A stretch of 64,000 bases of DNA from Rhinopithecus roxellana (GCF_007565055.1 NC_044566.1:58139332-58203331), one strand, 5' to 3'; numbered from the stretch's first letter, positions 23,251-35,196 are shown. Made by a program: numbers and translations. The notes: generated by a model from the letters alone, not told the origin.

Positions 23251-24084
23251 GATATTATGTGAGGGAAGAATGCATATGTAGGCAAGGCCAAACTTCCATA
23301 GTGGTCATTGCTGTCCCATATCAGCAACTTTGGGATGGTGCCAGGCAGCAAGGAAGCCATGAAGTACACCTTGTGGAACTCGCTCCTAATTCTACACTGT
23401 CTGTAGAGACTAGTGTGTGGGAATCATTGCTGGGAAGCCAGGCAGTTCCTAGAGAACACATAAATTTAGTAGGAAAGTGATTCAATCTTCAAGTGAAGTC
23501 CTGAGTTGACTAGAGTTGATTCAGCTTAACGAGGTGTCAAGGTGTCAACCAGGACATTAATCACACTTTGTCCCTCCTGCCATGACTGCCACTTCTTTGT
23601 AGGAGCTGGGACCTGAAAGCCTGGGGAGGAGGTGTGCTCCTGCTCCTGAGAGCTGCCCTGCTGGGTTTCCAGCGCACTCCCTCTTCTCACTAATTCCTTG
23701 CATTTGTCCCTAGTCTATAACACTTCCTGCTCTCCTTAGCCCCAAACCATGTCCTGGCTACAGTCAAAATAGTGCCCAGGAACATACAGTGTTAAGGTGA
23801 AATTATACTGCTTCTATTTCAAATCTGGTCAGCCAATGTTGAATAATTGCAGCTCATGTCATTTTTGTTGTTGTCAATTTTTAAGGTTGATCTTGGTTTT
23901 CCATATGATTTTATTTTATATAATGCTATATAATATAAATATATATAACATGAAAAACTATATGGTGCATGTGTAATACAGTTGACTTGTTATAATGGTG
24001 TGTTTATACATGTTTGATATAAAGGCTGAATAATAGACATCAGATAAACAAATTGCCTTACTTACCTGATTATTCACATCCAAT
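23251..24084. other. Single-copy stretch without recognised gene
   Basis: No gene or repeat family recognised. It is moderately GC-rich around 23560-23760 and AT-rich around 23880-23960. Small opposite-strand open frames (23172-23369, 23259-23480) have no recognisable content. Confidence 0.5.
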
Positions 24085-24225
24085 ACACCATGGCTGGAAT
24101 CTCAGCTCTGCCATTTACTAGCTATTAACTATTTAAAGCACTTGAAATTCTTTAACTCTAAAATGAAAGGTAATGCACTATCTCATAAGATAATTGCATC
24201 TATAATTTAGAATTTCATTTTTTCC
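24085..24225 (+). mobile_element. MIR fragment, sense
   Basis: Sense MIR core: 'tggaatctcagctctgccatttactagctatta' followed by a weaker 3' part. On the other strand it carries an exon-like segment (24066-24157). Confidence 0.75.
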
Positions 24226-25194
24226 TGAGTATTGAGTTCCCTGGCTCTAAGAAAATTTGATTTAAGGAAATCCAGTATCTCTCATCTTGAAATCAAAAGC
24301 CTTACTAGGGAGAGGCACAGATGTCAACAGAAGAGGCAACCATTCACCAGCAATTCCCCCATGACTTCTATGACAAATTTCCTATGTTGATCTGGAATCT
24401 ACATGACAGATTGTTGGTGCCAAAGGCTAGCAAACTCCATCTATGTGAAGCATGATCCTTTTGAAAAACAAGTGAATCCAATTAAAGAAAAAACCCAGAA
24501 GGAGGAAAACAAGAGGTTTTGATTCTTCATGTTTACTGTATTAACCCAATTGTAATGCAAGAATCAGAAACTCTAGATCTAGATAGGATAGTAAAAAGAC
24601 ACACCTGTAAATAAGTCTCAACGTTTTGCCCCTTTATTGACCTCCATGCCAATTATATCCTTTCTCTAAAGTCAATGGATTCTTCTTCTTTTTTTTTTTT
24701 TTCCTTAGCCCTTAGAAACACAATCCAAAACAACAGGACCATAATTATAATATATTTCCATCTCAGACTTTTGTACGTGTAATTATGTTTGTGTTAAATT
24801 AGATTAAATGTCAAACCACCAATTTGCTTCTTCCTTTGTAACCTTTTGCATACAAAGTTTATAATCCTGACAAATAAAAGGCTCCTTCAACCTTGACACC
24901 TAAAAGGAAGAGCAAGTTGTATTTTTCCAAATTAGAAAACAACCACCAATCATGTCATTTAAAAATGAGGTTAGATACCCGATGTAGCTTGAATTCTGTA
25001 GTAGTTTGGAGTTTATAAGATTAAAATATGACTTAATATTAAAAGAGGAAAGTTAGTGTGAGTAGACATTACAATTTTGGATCTATGGATTCAAGTTAAG
25101 CAGATATGATTTGAACTCTTCTTGTTTCTCTGATGATATGATTAAATGAAATATGCTAAATTTAAAAGGAAATAATTTGCCATCCTTCCAGGGG
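24226..25194. other. Single-copy AT-rich stretch
   Basis: No gene recognised. A T-run lies at 24688-24702. Confidence 0.5.
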
Positions 25195-25440
25195 GAAGGA
25201 TACATTCTTCCCTCTTCCAGAAACACCTCTTTCACATCTCTTCCTCGTGCCCTGCAATGAGACTCTTATTACTCCCACTGTTTTCACTGCCCTTTGCAAT
25301 AGTTTTTATTTTAGCACTCACCAGAGTCTCTGTACCTTCACCAGACTGTGTCCGTGGAGCACAGCTTCTGCTTTTTATTTTCTCAGCATTGTGTCCCTGT
25401 AGTTCCTGTGACTTGCAGGTAGTTGCCCACTAAATATTTC
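25195..25440 (+). mobile_element. L2 3'-end remnant, sense, close relative of 22190-22500
   Basis: L2-type 3' text similar base by base to 22190-22500: 'tttattttagcactcaccagagtctct', 'gtggagcacagcttctgc', 'tttattttctcagcattgtgtcc' and 'cccactaaatatttctt'. Confidence 0.75.
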
Positions 25441-26239
25441 TTATTTGCATTTGAACACAGATATACTGAAGATAAAACTTAATGCAAAGGCACTATGTGG
25501 GGACTGGAAGAGAGCTAGACTGACAGACGGGGAGAGTCCTTTCAAATCCAGCTCTCAACATTACCTACACATTCAAGAAAGACCTAGTGCAGGGGGTGCT
25601 TTATAGGAACTGTACAAGGCAGCACAAACACAGCTACTGCCCTTGAGTGATGGAAAACTCAAATTCCTGTGACCAGCCTGAATATGTACTTTCTAGGCTT
25701 GCCTCTGTCTCTATTTCTCCATTATGATCTTTGCTCCATTGTTTCAGCTCTCTGTATTTTAGTTTTAGGGCTTGTACAATGGAATCATATTTGCCTATAG
25801 GGAATTCAGGAGAAATGGTAATCTTGAAGATAGTGATATTAATTCCAATCAGGGTGGGCCCTACAAGTCATCTTTTCTTTCCCAAAGTCTTTAGCAGAGC
25901 ACAGGAGCAGGGAGAGGTAAAGAAAGGCCTCTGCTAAAAATAAAGTCCTGGAAAATCACTGGTGTCCCAGGCACATTCAACTATGGAGAGGAGATGAGAA
26001 ATGAGGTCCTCCTCCCTGAAACTTATATTACCCAGGCCTGAGACTTCAGAAGATATGCTCTTCTTAGGAGTGAGTTTTATTCATTACATATTTTAGAGGC
26101 CCTAAGGCACTGGGGCTGACTGCTCTCAGGGAGCCCTGATTGAGAGAGTCTACACCAATGATTGCCGTTCTCCATAATTCTATTCCATGCATCTCATCTC
26201 TGATGACATTCTATCTTTCCAGCACATTTTCACTAGTAG

Positions 26240-26370
26240 CCTTCCTATCTTAAGACCCTTAATCACATCTGCAAAGTCTCTATTGTCACATAAAGGCAAC
26301 ACATCCACAGGTTCTGGGAGTTAGGACATAAACATTTTTACAGGCCTTAATTTTGTCTACAACATAGCCC
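26240..26370 (-). mobile_element. Possible LTR/MaLR-like remnant, antisense
   Basis: The text 'cttaatcacatctgcaaagtctctattgtcacataaagg' and 'ggttctgggagttaggacataaacattttt' resembles the antisense 5' part of an MLT1-like LTR. It may extend left towards 25880. Family uncertain. Confidence 0.35.
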
Positions 26371-27343
26371 AATGTCAACAATCATTGTCAAGATGATAGA
26401 TGATGTTACGTGCTTTCATCCTGAGACACAAAATGTCTGTTTGTCTCTCTTTCGATGATGTTCAATTAATTCATTGAAGGCTGCAAAATAGTGATTTTCA
26501 AACTCTTTCATTTTATTTAATTAGTTGCAATAATTCTACAAAGAGGCACTTTTCTTCATCTATGATTTGGTTACTCATTAGTAGAGTTTTTCTACAAAAG
26601 GGAGAAGATGATTGATACTATCCATTTATTTACCAGGAAATAAGTGAACTTAGTAGCTAACGTTCTCCAAAGGTTAACAATTTTTTATACGATAATGGAC
26701 TCGTAACTAGAAACGTATTTGGCAGGTTCAATCAACACCAACTATTGGCCTTTTTGGAGGGCAGATTGTTTCTTCTTTGTCCAGTGTAGCCCTCTTCAAG
26801 GTAGCCCCTGTGTCATGGCAGTTTTTGTCAGATGTCTTGCTATCTTCTGTGAAAGGTGTTTTAGGACCATTCTCCAAATCAGTTATTCTCCAAAAAGTAT
26901 TGGTTTCTTTTAATGAGAATCACAGGATCACAATCTGTGCACTGAGAGATGCTTGTTGCTACTGGGTTTTTCATTTCTTAAGGTTTTTTTTTAGTGGATG
27001 GAACTAAAAAATAGAAACTTTTGAAAAGACAAAATGCTTCACATGTTCATTCTGACCTTTCCAATGAAAATTTAAGACTCTTTAATACAGAAAATTCTGT
27101 TTCCCAAGGATGAGAGAATAATAGAACTGAAATATCCTGTAAATAGTCATTTGTTCTACCTCATTTGCTCACAATCCAGAATATCAACACAAATACCATC
27201 ACTATCAGTGCAATTACTGAAAACAGTTACACATTTTGACTTTGTTCTCCCAATTCTCCTCCTCTCATATTTTTATAGTAGTAGTTGTCAAAGCATATAG
27301 ACATTAGACACTCTTTTTTTAATAATTATTTTACTTCTCAGCT
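26371..27343. other. Single-copy stretch without recognised gene
   Basis: Two overlapping plus-strand open frames of 64 and 76 codons (26719-27007) have no known motif. No repeat recognised. Confidence 0.5.
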
Positions 27344-27356
27344 CTCATTTAATCTT

Positions 27357-27654
27357 TTTTTTTTTTTTTTTTTTTTTTTTTGAGACCTAGTGTTGCTCTG
27401 TCACCCAGGCTGTAGTGCAGTGGCACAATCTCAGCTCACCACCACCTCTGCCTCCCAGGTTTAAGCGATTCTCATGCATCAGCCTCCGGAGATTACAGGT
27501 GCACACCACCACACCCAGCTAATTTTTGTGTTTTTAGTAGAGATGGGGTTTCGCCATGTTGCCCAGGCTGGTCTCGAACTCCTGACCTCAAGCGATCCAC
27601 TTGCCTCAGCCTCCCAAAGTACTGGGATTACAGGTGTGAGCCACTGCACCCAGC
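27357..27654 (-). mobile_element. AluS, minus strand, with target-site duplication
   Basis: Antisense Alu with a T-tract (27354-27381). Exact target duplications CTCATTTAATCTT lie at 27344-27356 and 27655-27667. About 13 bases are missing in the right arm. Confidence 0.95.
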
Positions 27655-27667
27655 CTCATTTAATCTT

Positions 27668-29560
27668 AATTCTTCAGGTAACTATATATTTATTGCATCC
27701 CCGGTCTTTATGTCAATGTTGCCAATCATTTTTATTATCTTAAACTTGTTTTCTAAAGTTTCTTCAGGAAGATTTCATGGAAGCAATATTATGCATGTTT
27801 ATAATACATTGTAAACAATTTATACCAGAAAGTCAGTTCAGCTGTATCAAAAACATTTGTTAATATTTTCTGTCTTTAAGTGTAAATATGTCACTCTATA
27901 TTCTGGTAAAACACAACAGTGGTAAAAGTCTGATGATAATCAAATTTCCTTTCTAAGTCACTTTCTCTGACTAGATAGCCAAACTATGTTTTTTTATTTA
28001 CCCCTAAAGTCTGGTAATTTTACTAGAATGTGCCTTTTTGTTGGTCATTCTGAGTTGATATTATCCGTTACATGGTGTGCCCTTCCAGTGGGTATCTTCA
28101 TACATTTTTAAATTCTTATTTTATTTTCATTTTTTTGAGATGGAGTCTCTCTCTGTTGCCCAGGCTGGATTGGAGTGCAGTTGTGCGATATCGGCTCACT
28201 GCAACCTCCACCTCCTAGGTTCAAGTGATTTCTCCTGTCTCTACAGGTGGGTGCCACCATGCCCAGCTAATCTTTGTGTTTTTTTAGTAGAGATGGGGTT
28301 TTGCCATGTTGGTCAGGCTTGTCTCGAACTCCTGGCCTCAGCTGATCCACCCACTTTGGCCTCCCATCTTCATATATTTTAATTTTAGTTTTCTCGAATT
28401 GTAGATTTAGTATTTATTATATTTCTTTGCTTTGGTTTTCTTCAGGAATTTCTATTATCTGTATTTTGGACTTTCTTTGCTTATCTTCAATAGTTGTCAC
28501 TTTCTATTTAAATCTTTTTATCTCTTTTTTTCACTGCTTTTTTGATTTTTAAATATTTTTCTTTTTTTCCCCTTCTGTGTCTCTTACTGCATTATCTATT
28601 GTGCTTATTTTTTTCTTATATGTCTTCTAATAGTCTTTATGAATTTTTTTTCTTTTATTTCTAATTCTTTACTGAGTTCTGTCACTTCATTTCTGAATTT
28701 TTGTAGTTTGAGTTTTGTTGTACTTTCTATCTCATGTCAGTTAATCAAAGTCTTTTAACTCATTTTGAAACAGTTACAAAGTTGATCTGCTTGGTAAGCC
28801 TGACTTTCTGGCATAATTTTACTGTCTGTATGGATGTTATTCTACTCCTTATTCTTATTTATCTCATAATAGCTCTGCTTGGGATTTGTCTGTGATAGTT
28901 TTGATAACTTATTTTCTTTTTAAATTATAGAAAAATGTGTGGAACAGGTTAGCTTTTTTTTTTTTTTTTAACTCCATAGAACATCCTCTTCTGTTTTTGA
29001 TTTTTTTTTTTTATTTGAATAGTGTTACCTAATAGGGCAGCTTACTGAGATTTTCTGACTCTATTCTTTTGTCCTACTTTTATCTGGATCTTCTCTTTCT
29101 TTCATCTTAATCATCCTTGCCTTGGTCAATTTTAATTTCACTCCCAGCAGTTTTTCCCCAGCAGATGGCTTTGTTACGGAGGGGAGCCCTAGTGGGTGTG
29201 TCAGTCTGGGGGGTTAATATGTCTGACTGTTCCCGACACTTCAGACCCTACTGAGGGCTCCTGGCACAAACGCACCCACTATTAGATTAGGAAAACCTCT
29301 GTCAGTTTCATCTACTTTCATGTTAGTTGGTCATGCTTTACAGTAAACACCTGTTGGCCCTCTCAGGGTTTTCCTATCCACAAATCCATCAGTCGCTTGC
29401 CGCTGCTTCCTGTGGCACAGATTTTGGTAACCTGCAGATCTGCTGGCTGTTGGCGATTCATCTCCACCTCTGGCATTTTGGGGTTGTTAGAGGTAATGTG
29501 TCACCTAGATTTATTATAATTTTTTTCATTGGTTTTTGGTTTTACTGTTGAGTTGCTTTG
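27668..29560 (-). mobile_element. L1/HAL1-type remnant, antisense, split by an Alu
   Basis: T-rich antisense text resembles the ORF1/5' part of old L1 or HAL1 ('gagttctgtcacttcatttctgaattttt', 'ctttctttcatcttaatcatcc'). A GC-richer 5' UTR-like end lies around 29150-29300. An Alu is inserted at 28113-28365. No frame survives. Confidence 0.5.
28113..28365 (-). mobile_element. 5'-truncated Alu, minus strand
   Basis: Antisense Alu lacking its first ~45 bases (it stops at GGCCTCCC) and with an internal deletion. The flanks ATCTTCATACATTTTTAAATT (28094-28114) and ATCTTCATATATTTTAATTT (from 28366) are target duplications. Confidence 0.9.
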
Positions 29561-29639
29561 TCTTTCCAGGATGTTAGATTCTTACTATACAGAGAAAATC
29601 TTGTATTATTTAAATTTATTTCAGAATGTTACTAAAAGA

Positions 29640-30112
29640 TTCTTCTTACATATACAGTATAAATATATGTATTTTATACTAGTGTATTTTATACATTATC
29701 AATGTATTATAAAATGTATTATTTAATTATTTTATAAAATGTATTTTATACATAAACCGTATTATAAAATGTATTTTATACATTTATAATGGGTTGTTTT
29801 ATACATTTAAAGTATTAAAAAGTATTTTATACATGTATTTTTACAAAATGTATTTTATACATTTATAATGTATTATAAAATGTATTTTATACATTTATAA
29901 TGTATTATAAAATGTATTTTATACATTTATAATGTATTATAAAATGTATTTTATACATTTATAATGTATTATAAAATGTATTTTATACATTTATAATGTA
30001 TTATAAAATGTATTTTATACATTTATAATGTATTATAAAATGTATTTTATACATTTATAATGTATTATAAAATGTATTTTATACATTTATAATGTATTAT
30101 AAAATGTATTTA
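29640..30112. repeat. 32-bp AT-rich minisatellite
   Basis: Tandem array of a 32-bp unit (starting AAAATGTATTTTATACATTT). Eight units from 29845 to 30100 are identical; 29640-29844 holds degenerate copies with insertions and deletions, and a ninth unit breaks off at 30112. Each unit contains the near-palindrome AAATGTATTTTATACATTT, so single strands can fold and the duplex can form cruciforms. Confidence 0.97.
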
Positions 30113-30149
30113 TAAAAAAAGTATAAAACAGTTTTATTTATAAAAATTA

Positions 30150-30760
30150 TTTTAAAATTTGTTAAAATTTTTATTCTATGTATGTATTAAGATTGTATAT
30201 AGTTTTTTAAATAAGCACAATTTTGAAAAATTTAGATTTACTGAGAAATTACAAAGATGGTACAAAGAGCTTCCACATGCCTCTCACTCAGCTTTAGTTT
30301 CCCCCGATGTTATCATCTTACTCTGCCATGGCACATTTGTCAACATGAAGAAGCCATCATCTCACATTCCTCTTGGCCAAATGCCAGACTATATTTGCAT
30401 TTCACCAGTTTTTCCACTGACGGCATTGTTCTATTTCCAGATCCACTATAGGATACCACATTGCATTTGTTGTCACACTTTCTCAGTCTCTTCTGGCCTG
30501 TGACAGTTTCTCCATCTTTCCGTGTCTTTCATGGTCAATAACAGTTTTGAAAGGCACTGGGCATTTTGCAGAATGCTCCTCACTTTGAGTTTGTCTCATT
30601 CCTGACACATTATTAGATGAGGGGGTTGGGTTTGAAAAAATCCCACAGTGGTGCAGTACCCTTCTCATCACATCAAGCATAGGGGTCATGAGATCCACAT
30701 GACATCAACTGTGATGTCAACCTTGGTCACTTGGTTAAGGTTCCATACATTTTTGTTGAA
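30150..30760 (-). mobile_element. L1 3' UTR remnant (L1ME-like), antisense
   Basis: Antisense text typical of an old L1 3' UTR: 'gagaaattacaaagatggtacaaagagcttcc', 'ccactataggataccacattgcattt', 'cctgtgacagtttctcc' and 'tgatgtcaaccttggtcacttggtt'. The open frames 30159-30503 and 30483-30698 are shadows. Confidence 0.7.
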
Positions 30761-31574
30761 TTATTAACTGAAAGTGTTTTCCTTTCACTCTCCTTCACAC
30801 AGCTCCAAATACCACCCACTGAATAGTTTCCTCAATCCCCTTTAAGACGTTAGGGGGTCTCTTAGGGACTGCAGCTTTCTTCCTTCAGGCCCAGGCACAC
30901 TATGTGAAGTACTCTGAGTTTTAATTCTCCATCTGGAGAAGAACAGGCCCCTCTGTGTGTGACATGGTGTGGCTGAAGAATGTACCAAACACTATTCCAG
31001 GAATAGCTTGACTTCTTCATAACCTTAAATTCACAATCATAAAGTTCAACTGAGGAGTATTCAGAGGTTATAAATTGTAAAATTAAGAGAATATATTGAA
31101 AAGTTTAAAGTGGATCATAGATTCACTGCAAACCTGGTTAAACTGACATCTGCTAGGATTTGGTTTGATCATAACAAAGCACCAGCTCCCAAGGCATATC
31201 TCTCCAAAGGGTATTTCAATGACAGAAATAAAGCGAAAATCTTGTATTTTCCTGACCTGTCAGATCCAGCTTGGCCACACATGATTTATTGCTAGCAATG
31301 TCTTTTCTTCCTCATTCAAAATAGAAACTAGAAAATTGCAAATACATGAATGCAGCTGGTTCATCAACTTAAACACATGAGGAAACAGAAAGGTAATGTT
31401 AGTAACACATCCACCCACATTAAAGACATCACAATAAAAAGCACCAGCATTGATGGTCCAGTGGGAAATTAAATGCCTCGTAAGATAATAATGTTTGCAT
31501 TAATCCTATTTGGTTTTGTAGACTTAAAATGATAATCTATAATCATAGTATTATATGTTTTCATGAAATTCCAA
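30761..31574. other. Single-copy stretch without recognised gene
   Basis: No gene, RNA or repeat family recognised. The 61-codon frame at 31110-31295 has no known motif. Confidence 0.5.
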
Positions 31575-31740
31575 AGTCTATGAGATGCTTTTACACTTGG
31601 CTTTCTCATTTTATCCTTTCTTATACTCTGTGAGGTATAGGTTCTTACACCTGCTTTATAAGTGAGGAAACTAAGGCTCAGAAAGCTTAAGATTGGTATC
31701 CATGTTCACACATCTTGCAAATGATGCCCATAGTAGTTCA
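31575..31740 (-). mobile_element. MIR, antisense
   Basis: Antisense MIR with 'aagtgaggaaactaaggctcagaaagcttaag' and 'cacatcttgcaaatg'. Confidence 0.85.
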
Positions 31741-31851
31741 TCAAATTGCTGTGTCTTCCCATTAAAAACCGATGCTGTGTTTTTGCTTTCATAAATATGA
31801 TTTATTTTCCTCCACATGGGGTAAAAACACTTACTAACTCGCCAACCATGA

Positions 31852-31852
31852 A

Positions 31853-31890
<38 letters not shown>
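31852..31890. repeat. (GA)n microsatellite
   Basis: About 17 GA units. Confidence 0.97.
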
Positions 31891-31919
31891 AAAGGGACAA
31901 CCTAAATAAAAGATTATAT

Positions 31920-32050
31920 AATAATATCTACTATTTATTTAGCAATTGCTGTGAGCCAGATTCTATCATTCATTCTTAAATTACCCTGTAAGTTAAATCA
32001 TATTCTTTGTTTTTTAATGAGAAGAAATGGAAATTCAGGTAGATTAGCTA
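31920..32050 (-). mobile_element. MIR, antisense, part 1 (split by another element)
   Basis: Diverged antisense MIR ('agcaattgctgtgagccagattctatca', 'gagaagaaatggaaattcaggtagattagc'). It continues at about 32545. Confidence 0.6.
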
Positions 32051-32544
32051 ATGTAAATGATACTATTGCTGTATCACATTAGTTCCAGTCTTAGTGGTTT
32101 AAGAGAATCAAAGTTAATTTCTTGCTCCTATAGAGTCTAATGCAAATGTCTCTGCCTGGCAAGTGGCCCTCCGTTGGCCAGTAAGGGCACTGGGTTCTGC
32201 CACCCTCTAAGGACGTAGAGTCTTCAACTGAATCCTCTGAATGTTCCTGTTAGAAATACTGTTTATACAATCAATAAAGACTTTATAGGTGAGACAAAAT
32301 TAGATTTCAGCCTGACTCTTCTGAGTTATATAAATTTCAGATTGATGTTCAAATTAAGGCACGCTTCCAGGGCACAAGAAGTTTTAATGGCCTAGACCTG
32401 GAAGTGACATATATCACTTCTGTCCACAGGGCATTTGCCAGAGCTTAGTCACACGGACACTTTAGGCTGCCAGAGTGGCTGGAAGACATCAGGGAGTTGG
32501 GTTTTCAGTAGGGAGATGAAATGGGTTTTGGTAAATGGGTGGCA
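32051..32544. mobile_element. Old interspersed repeat (DNA-transposon-like) inserted into a MIR
   Basis: About 490 bp between two halves of one MIR. The text ('ttttaatggcctagacctggaagtgacatatatcacttctg', 'gccagagcttagtcacacggacac') resembles a family I have seen elsewhere but cannot name with certainty. The flanks GCTAATGT and CCTAACGT could be a diverged 8-bp target duplication, as hAT elements make. Confidence 0.45.
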
Positions 32545-32660
32545 TCTGTCACGTTACCTAACGTGCCCAAAGTCATACAGGTAATAATTGGCAGAGACAG
32601 AATTTGAATTCAGTGCTGATTGAAAGCTTATGTTCTTTCTACCATATTATCCCCCTTTCA
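32545..32660 (-). mobile_element. MIR, antisense, part 2
   Basis: Continues 31920-32050: 'gtgcccaaagtcatacaggtaataattggcagagacagaatttg'. Confidence 0.8.
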
Positions 32661-33990
32661 AATATTTTAAAAATTAGTTTTACTATTTTTAAAGATAGCT
32701 GAAATGTTTCATGGCAGTATCAGCTTATGAATACAAATGCTGCCACTTTTATTGCAATAAACCCTATTTGGCTGAATCTTCAAGCCTCACTCTTCTGCAT
32801 TGCCAGGTACCCTGTCTGGTCCCCACATTGTCCCTTGCCCATGATTTTCTCCGGGATTCCCAAATCTATAAGTCCCATGCACCCATGTGCTCATGCATGC
32901 ATCCTGACTACCACTCAATGGCAGCCACCTTCCACGTTCTTCCCTCCGCAAAGACGTAAAGTCACGAGATGCTTCATGAAGAAGGAAGACTTTTCTCCTT
33001 ACCCTTCCGTACATATTGTCACCTAATGAGTCATCTAATGAGACAAGAGCCCAAAGCCTCAGAGAATCACTGCCAAAAATAACTCCTTCAGATTCTATCT
33101 TCAAATAATCTCTGAGGCTGCCAAGGAAGCAGTTTCTAAAACTCACGCCTCCCTCTCCCCATCACTCACTGTACACGTGTACATGCCTTTCAACTAAGAT
33201 ACCCAGAGAGTCAATTCATGTAAACGAACTGCTTGTGGGCTCTCCCCAGCAGCCTAGCTCACATAGCCAGATAGTTCCCAATCGAGACAGTGGACGCAGT
33301 CTAGCCTTAAGCTTGGTTTGTCACTATACAAGGGTACATAGTACTAGAACCATAGTACTAGAACCCAGATAATCAACTGTGTTCACTAAATGTTTGTAAG
33401 AAACTTCTTTTGATAAACTAATAAGAATAGCTTGTTTAAAGAGAAAAAAAAAATGCTTGTAATTGGTGTATCCATCATTTGAAATTGGAATCTTGAAGTT
33501 ATCTTGCCTTAATTCCAAAAGGATTTGATGCTTGCAGATACACATCTCATTTAGAAGATAATGAAATGGAACAAAATAAGAAGTGAAATCAAACTGAAGG
33601 AGTAGGAACCTGCAGCCTCTCAGTGGTAGTGAAGATGATACAGTTTGGTGGGGGGTCCCTATTGCTGCAGCCAAATCACCACATCATATGCACCTCTGTC
33701 AAAGTAGTCCACATGTGGACCCAGCTCTGGTCAAAAGCTGGGTTAATGTCCTACGTTGGCCATAAGAGTGGGTCATTGCTGGTCTTGCCCTAATAGTCAC
33801 CTCTACAGAAAATTCATGATTTCTCTTATAAAAGGATAATAATACAGAAGTGCCAATGTCCCCGGATTAAGTCTCAACCCAAGGCTAAAATGGCAATTAC
33901 AAAAAGGCAAGTTATGAAATATAAGGTACCTGAGTGTTTCTTCCTCCTTATTTTTTTAATGGAGCAAAGAAGATTTTGTCCTTCACTTAT
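32661..33990. other. Single-copy stretch without recognised gene
   Basis: Overlapping open frames on both strands (32711-33146, 33324-33674) show no recognisable domain. Two 14-bp perfect palindromes occur: TGTACACGTGTACA at 33170-33183 and GTCCACATGTGGAC at 33707-33720. Confidence 0.5.
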
Positions 33991-34006
33991 AACACAATCA
34001 TATTAT

Positions 34007-34011
34007 CATAT

Positions 34012-34043
<32 letters not shown>

Positions 34044-34516
34044 CACACACACACACATATACATATACGCAGGATGCACAGGCATGTCACATAGATATAC
34101 ATGTGCCATAGTGGCTCACTGTACCCATCAACCCGTCATCCAGGTTTTAAGCCCTGCATGCATTAGATATTTTTCCTAATGCTCTCCCTCATCTTGCTCC
34201 CCACTCCCCGACAGGCCCTGGTATGTGATGTTCCCTTCCGTGTGTCCACATGTTCTCATTGTTCAACTCCCACTTATGAGTGAGAACATGGGGTGTTTGG
34301 TTTTCTGTTCCTGTGCTAATTTGCTGAGAATGATGGTTTCCAGCTTCATCCATGTCCCTGCAAAGGACATGAACTCATTCTTTTTTATGGCTGCATAGTA
34401 TTCCACGGTGCATATGTGTCACATTTTCTTTATCCAGTCTGTCATTGATGGACATTTGGGTTGGTTCCAAGTCTTTGCTATTGTAAATAGTGCTGCAATA
34501 AACATACATGTGCATG
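34007..34516 (-). mobile_element. 5'-truncated L1 (L1PA/L1PB type), antisense, with target-site duplication
   Basis: Last ~450 bp of a primate L1: the end of ORF2 (antisense 'ccagcttcatccatgtccctgcaaagg') and the 3' UTR. It is flanked by ACACAATCATATTAT (33992-34006) and ACACAATCACATTCT (34517-34531). The tail has turned into a compound microsatellite (34011-34068). Confidence 0.95.
34011..34068. repeat. (TC)n(TA)n(CA)n compound microsatellite
   Basis: Occupies the A-tail position of the L1 at 34007-34516. Confidence 0.95.
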
Positions 34517-35196
34517 ACACAATCACATTCTGATTGGCCTCATCATCTGAGGCAGGGCTGGACAAATTAGCCTGGAACAGCGGGTAGGACTCCAGCAGCA
34601 GAATGGGGTTTGAGAAAGCCTAGGAATGAGATAGACGAGGCTGGCGTCAGGGAGAAAAATCATGACTCAAGGAAATCTAACAAGTTGGCTTCCCCAGTAC
34701 CCCTGAAGGCCAGTCCAGTCCAGGACACCAGATGCCACACTGCCTGTACATGAGGTGCTGTCCTACTCATCCCCATGCTTCAGAGTCACTGTCCTGGTGG
34801 CAAAGAGCTATGACAAGAAAGGCCGCTTAGGTTACTCAGGCTCTCATAACCGAAGGCTCTATAGGTAAATATGTTTTTAAACTAGTTGCCATGGAAATAT
34901 GTCTTAAAGATAGCTAATACTGCTGGAGAAAACTGACTGGCAGTGATAGCAAATCAGACTTTGATTTCACCTCCTGAGGCAGCCTGTCGAGCAACTTCAG
35001 AACAAGTGTATGCGTAACATTGAGCTTTCACAGTCTTTGCTTGGTTTGCTCCAGAGTGTGGAGAAAGCACTTTGTGTGTGGACCTTCTGTCAATTGCTGA
35101 TTATTCAAGATGTGATTATGAAGCTGGAGGGTCTTCAGGGCCTTTGCTTATCCTCTCTGCACTGTGCTTTAGCCATTTCGTTGCTTATTAGTGTTT

